Of a stretch of 64,000 nt of DNA, positions 59,978 to 64,000 are shown one piece after another. A program made the translations under genes and the position numbers. Origin of the DNA: Anaerolineales bacterium (GTDB lineage Bacteria > Chloroflexota > Anaerolineae > Anaerolineales > UBA11579); NCBI GenBank assembly GCA_025808555.1, contig CP075526.1, positions 1,070,712 through 1,134,711 of the forward strand, written 5' to 3'. The stretch's first letter is position 1; each line of letters starts with the position of its first letter. The notes beneath the pieces were generated by a model, which saw only the letters and a list, made by a program, of their open reading frames with translations, was not told where the DNA came from and made no database searches.

Positions 59978-61111
59978 ATGAAAGTCTCAGTCCCCCAAGA
60001 GAATTTGGCCCAGGGCCTTAATATCGTCTCGCGCGCCGTTTCTTCGCGCAGTACATACCCTGTTTTGGCAAATGTGCTCATTTCTGCGGAGGATGGGCGG
60101 TTAAAACTGTCGGCAACTGACCGCGAGATGGGCATTACCTGCTGGATCAGCGCCAAGATCAGCGAGGAAGGCGCCACCACGGTGCCGGCGCGCACGCTGA
60201 TCGACCTGGTATCCACCTTCCCAGGCGAGACAATTGAGCTGGACCTGGCGGTGCGCACGCAGACTCTGCACATCAAGGCGGGCCGCGCCAAGGCTGAGAT
60301 CAAGGGCATTGATGCACAAGAGTTCCCGCCGATGCCGGAGCCGGATAAGGCGACGGGCATCGAGCTGCCGGCTGGCGATTTCAAGGAAATGATCCAGCAG
60401 GTGGTCTTTGCGGCATCGAAAGATGATGCCCGCCCGGTGTTGACCGGCGTGCTGACCACAGTAGAGGGCAAGGACCTCACGCTTATCGCCGCAGACGGCT
60501 TCCGGCTGTCGATCCGCAAGGCCAAACTGGGCGCCAAGGCGGAGCAGACGATGCGTGCCATCATTCCGGCGCGGGCGTTGAGCGAAGTGGCGCGGATCGC
60601 CACCGATGACAAAGAGAACATCAGCATGGTGATGCCGGCCGGCCGCGGCCAAGTGATCTTCAGCATGAAGAATGCCGAGTTGCGCTGCCAGCTGGTGGAA
60701 GGCGCGTTCCCAGAGATCCAGCAGATCGTGCCGACCAGCTTCAAGACGCGTACGGTAGTGGCGACCGACGCCTTTCTGCGGGCGGCGCGCCAGGCGGAGA
60801 TCTTTGCGCGTGAGAGCTCGCACATCACGCGGCTTGACATCAAGCCCGGCGACGGCAAGGCGCCGGGCGTCGTGGACATCTCGGCTACAGCCGAGGAGAC
60901 CGGCTCCAACGACAGCAAAGTAGATGCGACGGTGGAAGGCAACGGCGTGCTGATCGCTTTCAATGTGCGCTATCTGCGCGAGGCGCTGGAAGTGATGAAG
61001 ACGCCCAACGTGGCGCTGGAAACCACGGCGCCGGCGGCGCCGGGGGTGATGCGCCCGATGGGGAGCGACGACTTTTTGCATGTGATCATGCCCATGCATT
61101 TGGGCAAGTAA
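59978..61111 (+). CDS. dnaN: DNA polymerase III beta subunit (sliding clamp)
   Basis: This 377-residue clamp forms the dimeric ring that tethers DNA polymerase. Three similar domains are visible: MKVSVPQENLAQGLNIVSRAVSSRSTYPVLANVLIS, then LTGVLTTVEGKDLTLIAADGFRLSIRKA in domain 2, and GNGVLIAFNVRYLREALEVM in domain 3, ending with IMPMHLGK in place of the usual C-terminal MPMR pocket residues. GGGAG lies 9 bases before the ATG. dnaA is not adjacent; the nearest DnaA-box cluster is 9 kb to the left. It has its own promoter and a terminator-like hairpin after it. Confidence 0.95.
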   Translation: MKVSVPQENLAQGLNIVSRAVSSRSTYPVLANVLISAEDGRLKLSATDREMGITCWISAKISEEGATTVPARTLIDLVSTFPGETIELDLAVRTQTLHIKAGRAKAEIKGIDAQEFPPMPEPDKATGIELPAGDFKEMIQQVVFAASKDDARPVLTGVLTTVEGKDLTLIAADGFRLSIRKAKLGAKAEQTMRAIIPARALSEVARIATDDKENISMVMPAGRGQVIFSMKNAELRCQLVEGAFPEIQQIVPTSFKTRTVVATDAFLRAARQAEIFARESSHITRLDIKPGDGKAPGVVDISATAEETGSNDSKVDATVEGNGVLIAFNVRYLREALEVMKTPNVALETTAPAAPGVMRPMGSDDFLHVIMPMHLGK

Positions 61112-61143
61112 GCTCACGGCGATTTACAATCTAGCCAGGTTTT

Positions 61144-61178
61144 GCCGCCCGCATGCAGTGTGCGCTTGCGGCTTTTTT
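61144..61178 (+). terminator. imperfect terminator after dnaN
   Basis: GCCGC and GCGGC (61144-61148, 61168-61172) enclose a weaker GCA/TGC stem and are followed by six T. It ends 5 bases before the next gene, so the terminator is likely partial. Confidence 0.65.
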
Positions 61179-61183
61179 GAATT

Positions 61184-63511
61184 ATGACGCTGCCATACAA
61201 CTCTATTGATCCGGCCTATCGCATCTATTTAACGCTGGCGCAATACCCTACCCTGCGCCGGCGCATCCGCACCAAGATGCGTAACGAGCTGATCCAACGC
61301 GGCATTCTGTCCTCGCAGATGTTTGAGGAGATGGTGCGCCAGCAAGCGGTCGACTCGCAGCAGCGCGAGGGATTACTGGATGCTTTTGGCGACGAAGCGC
61401 CGGAGGAGTGGAAGCTGCGCCTGGATGTGGTGCGCGATCAGCTGACGGATGTGAGCTTTGCAAACAACCTGCCCTTTGAGATCTTTGAAGGGCTGGTGAA
61501 AGATATATTGGCCGAGCGCGGCGCCGAGAGCGAAGACCTGCTGCGCACGTTCAACCCGGAGCTGGCCTCGCAGGAGGCGCTGTTCGAGCAGGCCATGGCC
61601 ATCTCGCGCATGGAGAAGGAGCAGCGCCGCCGCCATGAAGCGCGCGAGCGCGAGATCAAGGTGGTGCTGCTCAAATCCATGATCTCAGACCAACTGGCAT
61701 ACATCAACATTGCCAAAGAGTGGTTCACGCTGGATGACCTGCTGGAGATCCGCCGCTACAAGATCGGCAAGGGCAAGGTGGGCGGCAAGGCGGCGGGTAT
61801 GCTGCTGGCGCTGCGCATCTTGCAAGCCGTGGCCGAAGAAGACATCGTCAAGAATGTGGATATTCCCGACTCGTATTTTCTGGGCGCGGATGTGATGTAT
61901 GCGTTCATGGCCAACAACGGCATGATGCACTGGGCAGACCAGAAGTACAAGGATGAAGAAGTCATCCGCACCGAATACGAGCAGATCAAAGAAGAGTACG
62001 CGGCAGGCAGCTTCCCTGAGGATATTTTGATCGAGCTGTCTGCGATGCTGGAGAAGATCGGCAGGCAGCCCATCATTGTGCGCTCCAGTAGCCTGCTGGA
62101 GGACAACTTCGGCTCGTCGTTTGCCGGCAAATACGCCAGCTTCTTCTGCCCGAACCAGGGCACGCATGCTGAGAATTTACGCGGGCTGACCCAGGCGATC
62201 GCGGCGGTGTACGCCAGCGCCCTGAACCCGGATGCGCTGTTGTACCGCCGCTCGCACGGCCTGGAAGATTATGACGAGCGCCTGGCGGTGCTAATCCAGG
62301 TGGTGCAGGGTGAGGCGTATGGAAAGTACTACTTCCCGCATTTTGCCGGGGTAGCGTTCAGCCGCAACCTGTTCCGCTGGTCGCCCAAGATCCTGCGCAA
62401 CGCGGGGTTTGTGCGCCTGGTGGCGGGCATGGGCACACGGGCGGTGGACCATGTGGGCAACGACTATCCGCGCCTGGTAGCGCTGAGCCATCCGGAGCTG
62501 CGCGCCCAGAGCGACCCGCGTTCCATCCACACGTATTCACAGCACTACATGGACGTGATCGACCTTGAGGACAATGCCTTCAAGACCCTGCCGTTCACGG
62601 ACGTTATGAACGGGCGCTATCCCCATTTGCGCCTAGCTGCCTCTGTATATAAGGATGGCGACCTGAGCCCGATCCGCTCGATGGTAGGGGCGGATAACGA
62701 GCTGGTGCTCACCTTTGACGGCGTGGTGCGCAATACACCGTTTGCGGAGCGCATGCGGCGCATACTGGCGCACTTGGAGAAGAAATACAGCTCGCCGGTG
62801 GATATGGAATTCACCATGCGCGTATTTGAGCGCGACGGAAAGCCCGAAATTGAGTTATTTATCCTGCAGTGCCGCCCGCAAAGCCACCTGCATGAGGTGG
62901 CGGTGCGCCTGCCGGAGCGGCTGGACAAGCAGGCGATCGTGTTCTCCACCAGCAAGGTGGCGCCGCATGGGCGGGCGACGAACATCCGCTATGCGTTGTT
63001 CGTGACGCCGGGCGGGTATTACGGCCTGCCCAACTCTCAGGCGCGCGGCGAACTGACGCGGGCAATCAGCAAGATCAACAAAGTGCTGGAAGGCGAAGAG
63101 TTCATTTGCGTGGGGCCGGGGCGCTGGGGCACCAGCACGCCCGATCTGGGCGTGAGCGTGAGCTATGCCGATATTTACAACACGCGCGCCCTGGTGGAGC
63201 TCTCTGGTGAAGGCGTAGGCCCGGCGCCCGAGCCATCCTATGGGACGCACTTTTTTCAGGATCTGATCGAGTCGCGTATTTATCCGCTGGCGGTGCACCT
63301 GGATGATGTGGACGCCATCTTCAATAACGCGTTCTTTTATGAGGCGCCCAACCATTTGACGGACTGGGCGCCGGAGTTGGATGGCTTGCAGAACACTTTG
63401 CGCCTGATCCACGTTGACGATGTAGCACCCGGCCAGGTGATGGAGCTTATAATGGACTCTGAATCCGGCCGCGCAGTAGCGTTTTTGAAAGAGGAGACTA
63501 GGGACGAATGA
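61184..63511 (+). CDS. pyruvate-phosphate-dikinase N-domain protein lacking the phosphohistidine domain
   Basis: The 775-residue product carries a PPDK/PEP-synthase ATP-grasp domain: GKGKVGGKAAGMLLALRIL (about 198), IVRSSSLLEDNFGSSFAGKYASFF (about 300), AVLIQVVQGEAYGKYYFPHFAGVAFSRN and LFILQCRPQSHLHEV (about 565). The first 180 residues are helical and charged, with a coiled-coil-like EKEQRRRHEAREREIK. The last 200 (GPGRWGTSTPDLGVSVSYADI) are unlike PPDK, and neither the swivelling histidine domain nor the pyruvate barrel is present. It may phosphorylate something other than pyruvate. No ribosome site precedes ATG 61184. It overlaps the kinase gene by ATGA, so the two are probably functionally linked. 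Confidence 0.75.
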   Translation: MTLPYNSIDPAYRIYLTLAQYPTLRRRIRTKMRNELIQRGILSSQMFEEMVRQQAVDSQQREGLLDAFGDEAPEEWKLRLDVVRDQLTDVSFANNLPFEIFEGLVKDILAERGAESEDLLRTFNPELASQEALFEQAMAISRMEKEQRRRHEAREREIKVVLLKSMISDQLAYINIAKEWFTLDDLLEIRRYKIGKGKVGGKAAGMLLALRILQAVAEEDIVKNVDIPDSYFLGADVMYAFMANNGMMHWADQKYKDEEVIRTEYEQIKEEYAAGSFPEDILIELSAMLEKIGRQPIIVRSSSLLEDNFGSSFAGKYASFFCPNQGTHAENLRGLTQAIAAVYASALNPDALLYRRSHGLEDYDERLAVLIQVVQGEAYGKYYFPHFAGVAFSRNLFRWSPKILRNAGFVRLVAGMGTRAVDHVGNDYPRLVALSHPELRAQSDPRSIHTYSQHYMDVIDLEDNAFKTLPFTDVMNGRYPHLRLAASVYKDGDLSPIRSMVGADNELVLTFDGVVRNTPFAERMRRILAHLEKKYSSPVDMEFTMRVFERDGKPEIELFILQCRPQSHLHEVAVRLPERLDKQAIVFSTSKVAPHGRATNIRYALFVTPGGYYGLPNSQARGELTRAISKINKVLEGEEFICVGPGRWGTSTPDLGVSVSYADIYNTRALVELSGEGVGPAPEPSYGTHFFQDLIESRIYPLAVHLDDVDAIFNNAFFYEAPNHLTDWAPELDGLQNTLRLIHVDDVAPGQVMELIMDSESGRAVAFLKEETRDE

Positions 63512-64000
63512 AGCATTTTGTGGCCGTGGCTGGGAATATTGGTGTTGGAAAATCGACGCTGGTGTCAAAACTGGCAGACCACCTGGAATGGAACCCATAC
63601 TACGAGCCGGTTGCTGAGAATCCCTATCTTGAAGATTTCTATGCAGACATGCGCACCTGGGCGTTTCAATCCCAAGTGTTTTTTCTGCGTCACCGCCTGA
63701 GCATGCATCTGGGCCTGTTGGCCGACCCGAACTCGGTGATCCAAGACCGCTCTGTGTATGAGGATGCGGAGATCTTTGCCAAGAACCTGTTCTTGTCCGG
63801 CCAGATGGATGAGCGCGACTACACCTCGTATCGCAATTTGTACACATTGCTATGTGATTTGCTGCGCCCGCCTGATCTAGTGATCTACCTGCGTGCGTCT
63901 GTGCCCACCCTGCAACGCCGGATCGCCCAGCGCGGGCGTGATTTTGAAGCCAAGATCAGCACTGAATACCTTGAGCAGCTCAATGGGCTGTACGAGGATT
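63508..64000 (+). CDS. deoxynucleoside kinase (copy 2), cut by window end
   Basis: The first 164 residues are visible. MKHFVAVAGNIGVGKSTLVSKLADHL is the P-loop, YEPVAENPYLEDFYADMRTWAFQSQVFFLRHRLSMH the substrate pocket, VIQDRSVYEDAEIFAKNLF contains the DRS/ED catalytic motif, and VIYLRASVPTLQRRIAQRGRDFE the LID arginines. It is closer to canonical dGK/dAK enzymes than the copy at 40750, which lacks a clear DR motif. The start overlaps the stop of the PPDK-like gene (ATGA). The frame runs off the window, so its 3' end is unknown. Confidence 0.9.
   Translation, partial: MKHFVAVAGNIGVGKSTLVSKLADHLEWNPYYEPVAENPYLEDFYADMRTWAFQSQVFFLRHRLSMHLGLLADPNSVIQDRSVYEDAEIFAKNLFLSGQMDERDYTSYRNLYTLLCDLLRPPDLVIYLRASVPTLQRRIAQRGRDFEAKISTEYLEQLNGLYED

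Overview
The window is 64 kb of G+C-rich bacterial chromosome (about 60-65% G+C in the samples I counted by hand). Gene content suggests Chloroflexota, probably near Anaerolineae. The clues are a PadR regulator with two HAAS-type membrane partners, a pyruvoyl arginine decarboxylase / agmatinase / deoxyhypusine-synthase-like operon, PdxS/PdxT vitamin B6 synthesis, GatCAB, and NADP-type isocitrate dehydrogenase next to a four-gene succinate dehydrogenase. The assignment is an inference from family content; no marker was searched.

Layout. 1-10.5 kb: end of a tRNA-dihydrouridine synthase gene, a small membrane protein, a Ca2+-type P-ATPase, icd, a tandem pair of GNAT acetyltransferases and sdhCDAB. 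10.5-19.3 kb: clpC, a 0.6-kb gene-free stretch full of hairpins, an A+T-rich membrane gene, padR with two HAAS genes, four perfect 19-bp tandem repeats, a large Rossmann protein and msrA. 19.3-36.2 kb, mostly minus strand: a phosphoribosyltransferase, priA, a PP2C-like/propeller membrane protein, a CelD-like acetyltransferase (plus strand), aspartate racemase, an R3H ATPase, pdxT-pdxS, a frameshifted membrane gene, an AraC regulator and the polyamine operon. 36.4-40.7 kb: a GntR-led operon that encodes a fusion of a CPBP membrane protease with an ABC ATPase and carries two exact parS sequences. 40.7-50.2 kb, mostly minus strand: deoxynucleoside kinase, a lipoprotein (plus), a very small charged protein (plus), oligoendopeptidase F, a CcrM-type DNA methyltransferase, a RecA-like ATPase, an A+T-rich SIR2-domain gene and ychF. 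50.4-50.9 kb: tRNA-Leu(CAA), then a 430-bp intergenic region with about nine DnaA-box-like 9-mers and an A+T-rich end, the best oriC candidate. 50.9-64 kb, all plus strand: UPF0173 hydrolase, molybdopterin oxidoreductase, esterase lipoprotein, gatC-gatA-nucleotidyltransferase-gatB-MOSC, glutamate dehydrogenase, dnaN, a PPDK N-domain protein and a second deoxynucleoside kinase cut by the window end.

The strongest system-level signal is a replication/segregation neighbourhood. A DnaA-box cluster lies between a block of minus-strand genes and a long block of plus-strand genes, with dnaN 9 kb to its right, an orphan CcrM-like methylase 5 kb to its left, and two parS sites 12-13.5 kb to its left. 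Sampled GC skew does not switch at this point, so the origin call needs a genome-wide check. A second theme is promoter architecture: several genes have a good -10 box only 5-10 nt before the start codon, implying leaderless mRNAs. A third is many perfect hairpins and short dispersed repeats between genes.
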